64,000 nucleotides of DNA, taken from NCBI GenBank assembly GCA_918797485.1, contig CAKKNE010000006.1, positions 3,720,001 through 3,784,000 on the forward strand. Reading direction: 5' to 3'. The notes under the pieces were generated by a model, which made no database searches, was not told where the DNA came from, and was given only the letters and a program-made list of their open reading frames with translations. The DNA comes from Pelagomonas calceolata. Lineage: Eukaryota > Sar > Pelagophyceae > Pelagomonadales > Pelagomonadaceae. Positions 47,791 to 57,767 of the stretch are shown here, piece after piece (the stretch's first letter is position 1; each line of letters begins with the position of its first letter). Both the position numbers and the translations under genes were made by a program.

Positions 47791-48165
47791 TGCGAGTATC
47801 AGCGACGACACCATCCAGATGGACCATAACGCCGTTGTTCTATTCACAATCGACCGACTTGCCCGTTCTCCGCGGACGACGGTGCGGAGACGGAGCACCG
47901 GAAAGGCCCCAGACCGGTGAGTTGTGAAATAAATTTGCTTTTCAGGCGCTTTGGTTGTGGGACGGGCCAGATAACCGGCCTGAGCGTGTACTACATAGGA
48001 TTTTTGAACAGTAATCTCCACGGCGGCTCGGCCACCCTGCCACCCACTGATCTCGATAATTTGGGCTAGTTACTTGGACCTGCGACCATCAGCCCGTGTA
48101 CCATCACCATGGACCAAGACGCGATCATTTGTTTCATGACCGACTGACTTACGCGAGCTCCAGAT
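47791..48165. repeat. Diverged tandem duplication
   Basis: Segment 47791-47880 (ACCTGCGAGTATCAGC, ATGGACCATAACGCC, ACAATCGACCGACTTGC) aligns with 48073-48165 (ACCTGCGACCATCAGC, ATGGACCAAGACGCG, ATGACCGACTGACTTACG). Identity is partial, so the duplication is old. Its nature is unclear. Confidence 0.5.
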
Positions 48166-48790
48166 GCAGATGTTCACGTCCCGAGCGTGGTCGGCCCAAA
48201 GTACCCTTCTCGCGGTGTAGATGTCATATACTTGTAATTGACTATCGGTGGGGTAGTATGGGGTCCAACGAGACCGCTACGGCGACTACTGGGGGCCCTC
48301 GGGTAATTGACGTTTTTGACGGGAACGGGGCGCCATCGGGTCCAAATTGCACACTTTTTTCGGATGCAGGTCGGCCCCTGGACGTCTCTCGGGGTAGGTC
48401 TGGTAGTGGGTAGTCGCCTGTGTCGCGTACGTCATCGATGCGGCCGTCTAGTGCACTCGGAGGCTCCCGGAAGCATTCATTGCCAATCCATGCTCATGCT
48501 CAAATGGTTGCAATGCTGAGAGAAATCGGCCAAAAATGCTTGAAGCGGCGGCGCATGCGGCGTAGGCGCTTTACGTGTATAGTACCGACCCTAGGCGACG
48601 ACAGGGGAGACCCTTGGGCAGGGATTGACAGGATTAAACCGGCGCGGCCGCCATTGCCCGTGGCGCCGTCGCCGGCCGCGAATTAAAAAATTTAGTTTTT
48701 CGGCCCCCAGTACGTCCCATTGATCTCTTTGGACCAGTATCGAACCGAACGATACTGCTCGAACTGTTTACATGACATCTTCTAATCAAG

Positions 48791-48807
48791 CCTAGTGTGT
48801 CTCTAGC
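48791..48807. promoter_or_regulatory. CTAG palindrome, copy 16 (short form)
   Basis: CCTAGTGTGTCTCTAGC, 149 bp upstream of the ATG at 48940. Confidence 0.35.
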
Positions 48808-48939
48808 CTTAGCTATGCCGGGCGCGCCGGCTTAAATTTGGGTCTGTTAGAGCATATAGGGCTGCTAATTCTGGCTGGACGATATATAGATTCATAGTTT
48901 CCACAGCCCTGTTGCACGAGATAGAGCAGTGCTGCCACA

Positions 48940-51621
48940 ATGGACCTCTCCCTCATCGAAAAAGACCCCGCGGCTTTTGCCGCATTGATGATGGCGAAGC
49001 CGCACGGCTCGGCCTTCACGCCGCCGATCCATGAGGACGGAGCTGATATAGACGGCGCGTGGTGCCGCGCGACCGACGCGGCCGTCGACGCGCCGTTCCT
49101 GATCCGCGGACATGAATCGGCGGGCCTGAAACGACCAGAACTCACAATAGACGACGTAGCCATACTCGCGGGCCCGGACACGGAGGTGCCGGTCCTCGAC
49201 GCGGCGACGCAGGAGCAGCAGCGCCGCTGGACGCTACGGGAGTGGGCCGCCTACATGCGCGAGAAGACGCCGACAACGCACAAAGTTTTGAACATCCTGT
49301 CGCTTGAGGTGAGCGGCACGAGGCTCGGCGCTTTGGTCAGGGCGCCGCAGTTCGTGCGCGACGTGGACTGGGTGTCGAAGACGCCCGAGGACCAGCGGCC
49401 AAAAGTCAGAAAGTACTGCCTCATGTCCGCGAAGGGGGCCTTCACGGACTGGCACGTCGACATGGGCGGCTCGAGCGTGTGGTACCACGTGGTGGAGGGC
49501 GCCAAGGTCTTCTGGTTCGCGCCGCCCTCTCCCAAGAATCTGGACGCGTATGCCAAGTGGATCTCGTCGTCATCTCAATCCAAGACGTGGTTCGGCGACG
49601 TGCTGGGGGAAAGCGAGGTGTCCCGCATCTCGCTCGAGCCCGGCTACGTGCTCTCGCTGCCGGCGGGCTGGCTCCACGCGGTCTACACGCCCGAGGACTC
49701 GCTCGTGCTGGGGGGCAACTACCTCCACTCGAGAGCCTTCGCGACGCAGCTCGCCGTCTTTTCGCTGGAAAAACGGTGCCGCGTCGACGCCGAGTGCCGC
49801 TTCCCGCACTGGGTCGAGACGGTGGCCTACGGCGCCGCGGCCGACGCGCGGCACCCGGCCGTGTCCGCCAACGACGCCGGCGCGCGGCGGTTATTATCAG
49901 AAACGCTCAAATCGTGGTCGAGCGGCGGGGGGTCGCTGACGGCGTCCGAGCGGCGGCGCCTCGAGGCGGCGCTGGCGCGCGTCGCCGTGGACTTTGCGGC
50001 TTTGGAGAGCGACGTGGTTGGCGAGGCACCTAAACGTACAGAGGACACGCTCGACGCGTACGTGGCCCGGGGGTTGCAAGTGACGGCCGCGGAGCGCGCG
50101 GAGTTTTTGGAGAGCGCGGTTACTGTGCGCGCGAAGGCGCTGCTCCGGGCGCCGCCCAAGGACGACAATGATGATAAGAACGACCGCGACTGGGGCGCGC
50201 CAAAGCCGAAGACCTTGTACGACTCGGACGACTCCGACGCGAGCGACGAGGACGACACGACGGGTCTGGGCATCGCGGAACTCAAAGCTAGATATGGGGT
50301 CAACAAGGGCCCGCGGGAGAAGCGGCCGGCTTCATCAAACGGGTCCGGCCCGAAGAAGCGCAAGAAGGCGCTCAAGGCTCCCATCGATAAGTTTGCCAGG
50401 CGGCGCGACCCGCGGCTGTCCATCCAGGACGCGGAGCGCGGCGGCGCGGCCAACGACGCGGAGAAGCGGCGGCGCGAAGACCTCGCTTTAGCTGGAGCGA
50501 GACGCAGGGCCGAGGCCATGGCCGCGGCCGAGCGCGCCGTCGAGGCCTTCGACGCGGCGGCCTGGCTCGAGGGCGCGCGCTGCGCCGTCGACGCGGCGGC
50601 GCGCGAGGCCGCGGACCTCCCGGGCCTCCTCGCGAAGCTGGAGGGTTGGGCGGCCCAGCACGACGGCGCGCCGCGCGGCGACGACTGGGCGCCGCCGCCG
50701 CTCGAGGCGCGATTGGATCAGGAGACGCGGACGGCGTCGGCCGAGGCTGCCCGTTTAGCTTGTGAGACGTTCGGCATCCTCAACGTCGACACGCTGTTCG
50801 CGAAGCTGCGCGCGGCGGCGGCGGCGCCCGTGGCGCCCGAGGAAGAGCCCGCGGCGCCGGCGCCGCCGCGGACGTACAAGCGGCCGACGGTGCGGGACGC
50901 CCCGCCCCGTGAGGCGCCGTCCTTCGCGGCGGCCGCGCCCGCGGCGGCGCCGCCGCCGGACGCCAAGGCCGCGCTGACGGCACTGCTGCGGCGCCGGTCC
51001 GACGAGCGCGAGGCCGAGGCCGCGCCGATCCCGACGACGGCGCCCGCGCTCGCGCCGGGAGCCTCCTACGCGACGCTCCCCGATCGAGTGTACGCGGCCG
51101 TGGCGCTGGAAAACGACCCCTGGGGGCGGCCGCTCGACGAGGCCCTCTCGGCGAAAATCACGGGTATGATCATGGACGCCTACAACCCGCCCTACGTCGA
51201 GTCGCTGCTCGTGGACGGCATCGGCCCCGCGATGGACGAAGCGTTCTCGGTCCTCATGGCGGCGGGCGTACTTCAGCAACAGCAGTTCGCGCCGACCGTT
51301 CTGTCGGTGCCGTCGTCGAGGGATCCGAACAAGCGCACGCCCATCGCTTCCTTATCGCCGGATCGGCCGTGCTGGCCCGAGCTCGTCGTCACGGCCTACG
51401 AGAAGGATGCGACTCGGGTAGAACTGTGCGACGCCGTCATCTTCGGCGTCGCGCCGGAAGGCGTCGCGGAGCTCGAGAAGTTCCTCGGGTACTTGGAGTC
51501 GTCGCAGCGCGCGGCCGTCGTCCGGTTGGACGCGGCGACGAAAGCGTACGTGCCGGCGCAGACCGTCGACGCGACCGCGCCGGCGCTGGTGTTGCGGCCG
51601 TTTCATGCGCCGCGCACGTAA
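48940..51621 (+). CDS. JmjC histone demethylase, KDM2/KDM7-like
   Basis: 893 intact residues. The JmjC domain (about residues 95-280) is very close to the KDM2/PHF8 class: SVWYHVVEGAKVFWFAPP, TDWHVDMGGSS (H-x-D iron ligands), YAKWISSSSQSKTWFGDVLG, LPAGWLHAVYTPEDSLVLGG (distal His) and NYLHSRAF. By family it would demethylate mono/dimethyl-lysine on histone H3 using Fe(II) and 2OG. Unlike animal relatives, no PHD, CXXC or F-box is seen; instead there is a long basic linker (NGSGPKKRKKALKAPIDKFA) and a helical C-terminus (DPWGRPLDEALSAKITGMIM). Located in the nucleus. Confidence 0.92.
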   Translation: MDLSLIEKDPAAFAALMMAKPHGSAFTPPIHEDGADIDGAWCRATDAAVDAPFLIRGHESAGLKRPELTIDDVAILAGPDTEVPVLDAATQEQQRRWTLREWAAYMREKTPTTHKVLNILSLEVSGTRLGALVRAPQFVRDVDWVSKTPEDQRPKVRKYCLMSAKGAFTDWHVDMGGSSVWYHVVEGAKVFWFAPPSPKNLDAYAKWISSSSQSKTWFGDVLGESEVSRISLEPGYVLSLPAGWLHAVYTPEDSLVLGGNYLHSRAFATQLAVFSLEKRCRVDAECRFPHWVETVAYGAAADARHPAVSANDAGARRLLSETLKSWSSGGGSLTASERRRLEAALARVAVDFAALESDVVGEAPKRTEDTLDAYVARGLQVTAAERAEFLESAVTVRAKALLRAPPKDDNDDKNDRDWGAPKPKTLYDSDDSDASDEDDTTGLGIAELKARYGVNKGPREKRPASSNGSGPKKRKKALKAPIDKFARRRDPRLSIQDAERGGAANDAEKRRREDLALAGARRRAEAMAAAERAVEAFDAAAWLEGARCAVDAAAREAADLPGLLAKLEGWAAQHDGAPRGDDWAPPPLEARLDQETRTASAEAARLACETFGILNVDTLFAKLRAAAAAPVAPEEEPAAPAPPRTYKRPTVRDAPPREAPSFAAAAPAAAPPPDAKAALTALLRRRSDEREAEAAPIPTTAPALAPGASYATLPDRVYAAVALENDPWGRPLDEALSAKITGMIMDAYNPPYVESLLVDGIGPAMDEAFSVLMAAGVLQQQQFAPTVLSVPSSRDPNKRTPIASLSPDRPCWPELVVTAYEKDATRVELCDAVIFGVAPEGVAELEKFLGYLESSQRAAVVRLDAATKAYVPAQTVDATAPALVLRPFHAPRT

Positions 51622-51632
51622 TATTTGTGTTT

Positions 51633-51656
51633 GCTAGTGTCTTACAGGCCGCTAGC
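51633..51656. promoter_or_regulatory. CTAG palindrome, copy 17 (consensus form)
   Basis: GCTAGTGTCTTACAG then GCCGCTAGC, the same sequence as at 4076. It begins 12 bp after the JmjC stop codon and lies 286 bp upstream of the next ATG. Confidence 0.55.
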
Positions 51657-51710
51657 CCACCCTAAGCGCGCGGGAGCCCTGGAAGCCGCGCCTTATGATT
51701 TTTGTGGATT

Positions 51711-51734
51711 TCTAGTATCTTACAGGCCGCTAGC
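51711..51734. promoter_or_regulatory. CTAG palindrome, copy 18
   Basis: TCTAGTATCTTACAG then GCCGCTAGC, 55 bp after copy 17. It is 208 bp upstream of the plastid-protein ATG. Confidence 0.5.
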
Positions 51735-51918
51735 TATAGCCAAAACGGAGACAAAAGCGGCCAAGCGTGCTATACAAGCGCGGTAGAGCAGTATCTTGGT
51801 CCGAGTGGCCTGTTGTACCGTGCCGCATCTGTTTTCCATCTGTGCTGCCGAAGCAACGCATACAAGCTCGTAAGGCAGAGAGCCAAGGATTAGACAACAG
51901 CCTGCACAACTCGTACAA

Positions 51919-52227
51919 ATGGTCAAACACGTCGCATGCGTCCTCTGGGCGCTGACAGCGATCGCTGCAGCCTTCGCGCCGCCGACGCGGACGACTGCAT
52001 GCGGTCGCGCGCCAGTCGTGCGGCCGCGACACGTCACGATTCTTCGCGCGTCCGACGACGACGACGCGGAGCCGTTCTTCGACGCGCCGCCCCCCGCCCC
52101 CGCGACGAATGACGATAAAATAGTGGCCTACGTCGCGGTCGGCTCGACTCTCGTTTTCTTCGGTTTGTACGCGTACGAGACGCTTCGATTGATGGCGGAG
52201 GGGGAGTTTTACATGCCTCATTTCTAG
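51919..52227 (+). CDS. Small plastid-targeted single-pass membrane protein
   Basis: 102 residues. The signal peptide VACVLWALTAIAAAFAP has the AxAFAP plastid cue of heterokont algae, followed by a basic Thr/Arg transit stretch (PPTRTTACGRAP). The mature part is acidic/proline-rich (SDDDDAEPFFDAPPPAPA), then one helix (IVAYVAVGSTLVFFGLYAY) and a short tail (ETLRLMAEGEFYMPHF). Probably a thylakoid or plastid-envelope subunit; not recognised. Confidence 0.8.
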   Translation: MVKHVACVLWALTAIAAAFAPPTRTTACGRAPVVRPRHVTILRASDDDDAEPFFDAPPPAPATNDDKIVAYVAVGSTLVFFGLYAYETLRLMAEGEFYMPHF

Positions 52228-52253
52228 TATTATACGGAGAGGGAACGGAGCGC

Positions 52254-52400
52254 CTAGCGCTGATAGAGGTCCTCGACGACCGGCTGCGGCAGGTGGGGTC
52301 GCACCATCCGCGCGAACCCCACCTCCGCGATCGAGATTTTACGGCAGTACACTTTTTGTCGACGTGCGCGATGTACGGTTTCGACGCGCGCCCGCGACGC
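52254..52400 (-). CDS. Possible 3' exon of a minus-strand gene
   Basis: The last codons before TAG at 52254 read protein-like (ISIAEVGFARMVRPHLPQPV with VEDLYQR). Upstream of about 52370 the frame turns Arg-rich and loses coding character. An exon boundary or slip is likely, but I cannot place the rest of the gene. Confidence 0.3.
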   Translation of the reverse strand, partial: ASRARVETVHRARRQKVYCRKISIAEVGFARMVRPHLPQPVVEDLYQR

Positions 52401-52942
52401 GCGGGCGGCGTCTATAGCCAACCTCTGACTCGGTTCCGGTGCGTCGCGCGCGCATGTCTGCTTCCTGCTTCTCTGGAAATTTTTGTCGTAGTGCTTGCGA
52501 CGGTTTCTTGCACGCGCGCGCGGTAGACGGACGCGGCGGCGTACGGCGGACGTGAGGACCACGTGTGAACGGTGCTCGTGCGCGCACGTCGCACGGATGT
52601 GGCGTGTGGGCTACAAAAACTTAAGTACTTGCGGCTCGACTCGAAACCCGGAGGCTTCCTTGTCGCCCAACATGTCCACACGCGGCCGCACATCTACTGT
52701 AGCCTCCACGGACGCCTCCAACCGCCCTCGGGTGCCTTCAGGGAACAGCGACGCCATATGGGTACCAACGCCGACAAGCTAGCCCCGGCTGATCCCACTG
52801 TGGAAGTGAGCTCGCTCGTCGGACGAATGTGTCGGCGGTTCTACTTTGTATTTAAGAGAGCACCGTTTGCGATACTTACGCAGGTGGTGTGGATGATTCA
52901 GGTTCGTTGAATCGCGGAGGAAAGGAGTCGTCGCCCGGCGCC
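52401..52942. other. Unresolved stretch
   Basis: No convincing gene. Short open frames on both strands do not resemble known proteins. It may hold the 5' part of the minus-strand gene ending at 52254. Confidence 0.25.
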
Positions 52943-55599
52943 TCAGTCCTCGAGGGCGGCGTGATAATTCCGCATATATGCGCGGCCGCGCGCGCGCGCG
53001 CCGTTGCACTTCGAGGCGCTGATCTTACCGGCGAAGGCGTGGATCTCGTGGAAGCGCTTGCAGCCCTTGCACCACTTGAAGTAGGCGCCCGACGCGTTGT
53101 GCTTCCACGTGACCGTGTCGCAGATCTTGCAGACGTCCTTGTTCTGCTTCGGGATCGTGACGCAGTCGTCGCCAGTGCCCTCCAGTTTGCCGCACAAGAC
53201 GCACCAGTTCGTCGCGCCGCCGCTCTTCTGACGTGGAGTGCATCGCGTGAAGTTGATGACCGAGTCGTAGGACGGCGCCTCCTGGATTGGGATGCTGCTG
53301 AGCGGCTGCAGGGCATCGACGTCGATCGTGGTGCTAGAGCTTAGGTGCGGGCCAGGCGATGCAGCGACGACTGGCGGCGCGGCGCGCGGTTTTGCAGCGG
53401 CGCCGTCGGCGCGCGGCGGCCGACCCCCGTCGACGTCAGCATCGCGACCGTCGTCGGCCACGGTCGCGTCGGCGGCCCCGGCGCGCTCCGCGGCCGCTTC
53501 CGCGGCCGCCGCGGCGTCCCACCGCATCGCGTCGGCCTCGATCTCGGCCCGCGACCTCAGGAGCGGGCCAAAATCCTCGTCGTCAGAATCGACGGCCGTT
53601 CCGCCCGGCGCGTCCCTCGACGTGCGCGGTTTTGAAGCGGCGCGCGGTTTAGGAGCGGCGCGCGGTTTAGGAGCGGGGCGCGGTTTTGCAACGGCGCCCG
53701 TTATTGGGCATGATTGGAGCCCAACGAGCCGCCTACGATGGCGAGGGTATCGCAGCGGCGGCGGCGGCGGCGGCGTCGCGTCGGGCAGCGCAGGCATCGC
53801 GAACGGCGCCACTGCTGGCGCGGCCGCCGCGGCCGCCGCCGGCGTCGTCGCGAACCGCGCCGCCAGGTGCCGCCCTCCTGGCCGACTCACATCAAACACG
53901 CCCGTCGCCGCGAGCGCCGCCTTGACGGTGTCTTCGTCTTCCGACAGGCACGCCGTCAGCGCTTTCGCGAAGAGCCGCACGAGGGTAGGATCCGCGACGG
54001 TGAGCCGCGCGAACGCATCGCGCGCCCGCGAAATGACGAGAGCGGTGCGCCGAAATCTATCTTCCAATTGAGCCGCAACGCGCGCCAGACGACGCACCGC
54101 CCGCTCCGCGTCCCGCAGGCCGACGTCGCCGCGTCGCTCGTGAGTCTCCGCTTCGTCCCGCAAATCCTTCATCATCTTGGCGACGCTAGGGGGCACGGCG
54201 AGCACCTCCAAGACCGCGGCGCCGCCGTGACCAAAGAGGGCGCTGGCCCTCAAAGCGGCGCGCGCGCTAGCACAAACGGCGTCTACGCCCTCGATCAAAG
54301 CGCCCGCGCGAACCACGGCCGACTCCTCCTCCGACGGCGCGCGGGCGCGGAGCTCGCGACCAGTGGCCTTGATGGCCCTGATACCCTCGGGCGTCGCGCA
54401 CGCGGCCGCGACGACGGCCTCGACGATCTCGTAGAGCTCGGACATCACGACCATCGAGAACATGTCGATGATCCGCTCCCGTGCGGCCGCCGTCGGCGCC
54501 AGCTCCACCGCCGCCTCGAGTCCTCGTCGCACGCGCCCGTTCTCGATGAAGAACCTGCGAGACGTCGCGTCAGATGGGAACAAGGACCGCAAAGGACGCC
54601 GGCGAAGGACGGCGCATCAAAATAATAAATCAACGCGAACACGACCCGGATGCGCTCCTCTCGCGTCGCGCAGAGGAAGTCGAACAGCTCGTCTAACGAC
54701 ATCACCGGTCGCGCCCCGGCCATCATCTGGTCCAGCATGGCGAAGAACGTCTCCCGCTCCGTCGCGTTTCCCTTGTTCGTCCGCGACGCGAGCGCAATAT
54801 AGCCGACCATGAAGTCGTTACCGCCGCACAATAACCACGCGCACAGGAGCATGTGCACGGCCGGGACCGCCGCATACTTCCTGGCGAGGTAGATGAGGCG
54901 GGCCGGCTCTTTCTTCGTCTTCTGGAAGTAGGCCATCATATCCATGAAGAAGTGAATGTCGCTGTCGATGGTCCGAGCGGCGGTTCTCTTATGCGGGAAG
55001 CAGGCCGCCAAAAAACCGATGACCTTGTCGGCGTCGACCGTAGAGGCTTGGTCGACGACGACGTCACTACCAGCATCGATGGCGTCTCGCAGCTCACGAA
55101 GCGTCTGCGCTCGCAAGTAACCAGAATACTTTGAGTAGGCAACAGGCTTGAATGGTCGGATGGCTGGGGGGGCCTCACGCACGGCCTGCGCCGCATCCCG
55201 GACGTCCGGCCTCACGAGATAAGACAGAGCCAGCACAGCAGGATGATCTTGTGGTAGCTGGGCGATGACTATTTCTAGTGCATCGCGCCGCAAGTCGACA
55301 GTTGGAGCCGACTCCCGGCTTTTGGTATCCCCGATACCACCTCGGACGACGCAGTGCGTGATTCCTAGCCCCTTGAGCATCACGCCGATCGCCACGTTTC
55401 GATCATCTGGATTGCAGTATTGATGGCAGTCGACATCTGCATCAGACACCACGAAATCGAGCTTCTGAAGGTCGTCCCACCAGACTTCAATGAGGAGCCG
55501 TTTTAAGGCGCGGCAGAGCCAGTCTGGTCTACCGTAGACGATCTCTACGTTTGCTACTATCGAATCCTTCTCCAATTTGAACAAACCGGGAAGGCCCAT
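52943..55599 (-). CDS. Large protein with nuclease-like N-terminus and C-terminal zinc module
   Basis: The ATG at 55599 begins MGLPGLFKLEKDSIVANVEI. LQKLDFVVSDADVDCHQYCN and MLLCAWLLCGGNDFMVGYIA recall acidic sites of XPG/XRN-type 5' nucleases (DxD and GNDF), but most of that fold is not recognisable. After one slip near 54593 (one base apparently missing) comes a helical region, a low-complexity part with repeated KPRAAPKPRAASKPR units, and a Cys-rich end: NWCVLCGKLEGTG, DVCKICDTVTW and WCKGCKRFHEIHAF with SKCNGAR. The last part resembles the zinc module of lineage-expanded stramenopile proteins. Function unknown. Confidence 0.6.
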
Positions 55600-56341
55600 G
55601 GCGAGGCGCGCCCTCGCTGCGATGGCGTCGGTCTTGGAACGGCTTCAGCGCGCAGCGGCGCGACGTCGGCGAGTTCGGCGGCGGTGTGGTAGATGATGAT
55701 GATGCCTTTGCCAAAAAAAAAGGTCGGCGCGGCGCTCGGCGAGAGCGACGGTCGTCGAAGAGCTAGCGAGGCGGGACGCGCACTGGTGCAGCGTCCGCGG
55801 CGTGACCGCGGCATCGCTGCGAAGCAATGCCGCAGCAGCCAGCCCGCTAAATCGCTCGGCCAGATTGGTGGTGATGGTGGACCTTCGGCACGGCGCGGCG
55901 GCCGCGAGGCCACCGCGCCGGCGCGCGCCAGGCGCGCGTACTAACAGCTGTCAGCAGAAGATCCGAGGCCTCTTGAAGTATCGCAGAGCGTGTGTGTGCA
56001 GCGTTTCAAGCGCAAAAAGGCTAAAATCCCTTTTTTGCCGCGAAGTTTAAATTTTAAAAACGGGTATTTCGACGCGGGTTTTGCCTTCGCTTGGGCCTAT
56101 GTGCACCTCAAATTTGAGCGCAAACGGTGCTTCTGGTGCCGAGATAGGGCGTCAGAACCCGTTTTTACGAAGATCGGCTTGAAAAATAATTTCCTAGAAA
56201 TAGAGGAAAATGCCTCGCGCGTCGATGGTGTTCGAACGTGTCTAAGGCCATCCTAGCACGTCCGAGACTGCTCCGCACCTCTAGTCCGCCGAGTTGCAAA
56301 TCAACGCGGCGGTCCGCGGACGGTAGTAGCATATGCAACCT
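55600..56341. other. Spacer with AT-rich segment
   Basis: DNA at about 56000-56215 is unusually AT-rich (AAGTTTAAATTTTAAAAACG), unlike nearby sequence. A run of nine A lies near 55715. No gene seen on either strand. Confidence 0.35.
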
Positions 56342-56519
56342 CTACTTAGCAAACTCCGCCGCCGCCCGACGCGCCAAAACGACAGCCGCCCGCACGACCG
56401 ACGCCGCCTGGTCCGCTTTTAGCCGCGCCTCGGCGTCCGCGAGCCAGTCGTCCAGGGGCGACGCGATCGACGTGGGCCGCACGGATCGCGCCGCCCGGAG
56501 GCAAAACAACGGCGTACAT
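56342..56519 (-). CDS. Possible small protein or terminal exon
   Basis: From the ATG at 56519: MYAVVLPPGGAIRAAHVDRV, then, after a likely slip near 56462 (C-run), LDDWLADAEARLKADQAASV and VLARRAAAEFAK before TAG at 56342. The last 45 residues look like a real amphipathic helical C-terminus. It ends about 240 bp downstream of the Rpn7 stop on the same strand. Not recognised. Confidence 0.35.
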
Positions 56520-56584
56520 GAATTAGCTCAGACATCCACACTTCCGGAGCAGAGGCCGAAGCCCATTAAAGAAAACAATCTAAG

Positions 56585-57767
56585 TTAGATCGACACGACA
56601 CGCGCCAGCTGCTGGATGCGGTTCAGCAGCACGTCGCCCGACTTGATGATCTCCTGGTACTTCTTCGACTTGAGGTCCGCGCGCGTCGTGTGGACGACGT
56701 TGTCGACCTTGTCGACCTTGGCGTTGAGGCGGCCGCACGAGATGAACCGCGCCAGCTCGCCGTCGATGAACTCGACCGAGACGCCGAACGCGGCCGCCAT
56801 CGAGGACAATGTAACGGTCTTGTACGCGTCGAGGAACTGCGTGTAGACGAGCACCCGCAACTCGCGGATGACGTATCTAGTGTGCTGCGAGAAGTAGCGA
56901 TCATCTAAGAGCACCTTCTCGATCTCTAGTAATGATGCAAAATATACCGAATATTCGCAGTTGTAGAGCGACTCGACCAACGTCGAGAGGTGGGGGATCT
57001 GCTTGATGACCTGCAGGACTTCCGGCGAGTCGATGATCCTCTTTTTCAAGTCCGGCCGCGGCAGCGCCAGCACGTTCGTCACGACCGCGTAAAAAACGAA
57101 TTCCGGGTACGTGCAGAGCTCCACACAGGTGAACGTCGCCACGCCGCCCAATAACTTCTTGGCGGCGCCCTTCAAATCCCGCGTCACAATTAAGTAAGCG
57201 GACTCGTAGGCCGACAGCCGGTTGTTGCGGTCCCAGTCGCCGCCGTCGGCCGCCAATCGCCGCGCGTCCTCGAGCTGCTTCTTCGCGTTGCCCACGTCGT
57301 CAAAGAAGAGGGCCACGCGTATTTTCAACATGACGGCGTCGATGCGTTTCCCGGTCGAGATCTTCGGCCGCTCGACGATGACGTCGCACGCGGCGTAGGC
57401 GCCGTCCCTGTCGCCGATGCGCGCGTGGTACTTCGCCGCGTCGAACAGCGCGTCCAAGACCTCCATGTCGCCCTGGTTCGCCTCGGCGTCCTCCTTCTTG
57501 GCCGCCAGGGCCGCGATCTCTGCCGCGTTCGCGTCCTTCATCTTCGCGTAGAGGCTCTCGTCCTTGCTAATGCCGAACGCGGCGCAGACGCGCGCGTAAT
57601 AGGGCGCCATCTGGCGTTGCGTGACGAGGTCCAGGATCTCCTTCTCCGACGCGGGCGTGGGATTGCGCCCGTGGCGGAACACGGACTGCGCGAGGCTCAT
57701 CGGCGGCTCGAAGGTCTCCTTGCTCTTCTTCGGCGCGCCCGGGCGCGTCGCTCACGAGCTCGGCCAT
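56585..57767 (-). CDS. PSMD6: 26S proteasome regulatory subunit Rpn7 (PSMD6)
   Basis: The ATG at 57767 starts MAELVSDAPG. One slip near 57742 joins to PKKSKETFEPPMSLAQSVFR. The helical TPR-like part includes YYARVCAAFGISKDESLYAK and LFDAAKYHARIGDRDGAYAA. The PCI domain is in the C-terminal half: AYLIVTRDLKGAAKKLLGGV, STLVESLYNCEYSVYFASLL, LRVLVYTQFLDAYKTVTLSS (winged helix) and FIDGELARFISCGRLNAKVD. It ends with the lid-bundle helix IIKSGDVLLNRIQQLARVV. Conserved along its full length; a lid subunit of the 19S cap. Confidence 0.94.

Larger units (their letters stand above)
46683..48939. other. 2.2-kb gene-poor, lower-GC island
   Basis: No frame here looks like a conserved protein. It contains a (TA)n tract near 46750, a 14-bp inverted repeat (46990-47089), one CTAG palindrome with no known gene nearby (47300) and a diverged tandem repeat (47791-47880 with 48073-48165). 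Base composition is clearly less GC-rich than flanking genes. Confidence 0.6.

Noticed and set aside
46683-48939. Retroelement or virus-derived fossil in the gene-poor island
   Set aside because: Short frames there showed no recognisable polymerase, integrase, protease or capsid motif, and no long terminal repeats were seen.
52495-52910. Plus-strand small proteins in the unresolved stretch
   Set aside because: No start context, no domain, and codon use unlike the neighbours.
56878-56895. CTAGTGTGCTGCGAG in Rpn7 as a CTAG palindrome
   Set aside because: Only one half-site, inside conserved coding sequence; no paired arm.
57106-57130. CTCCACACAG within Rpn7 as an introner end
   Set aside because: It lies in conserved coding sequence (TFTCVELCTYPEF) with no partner repeat or duplication.
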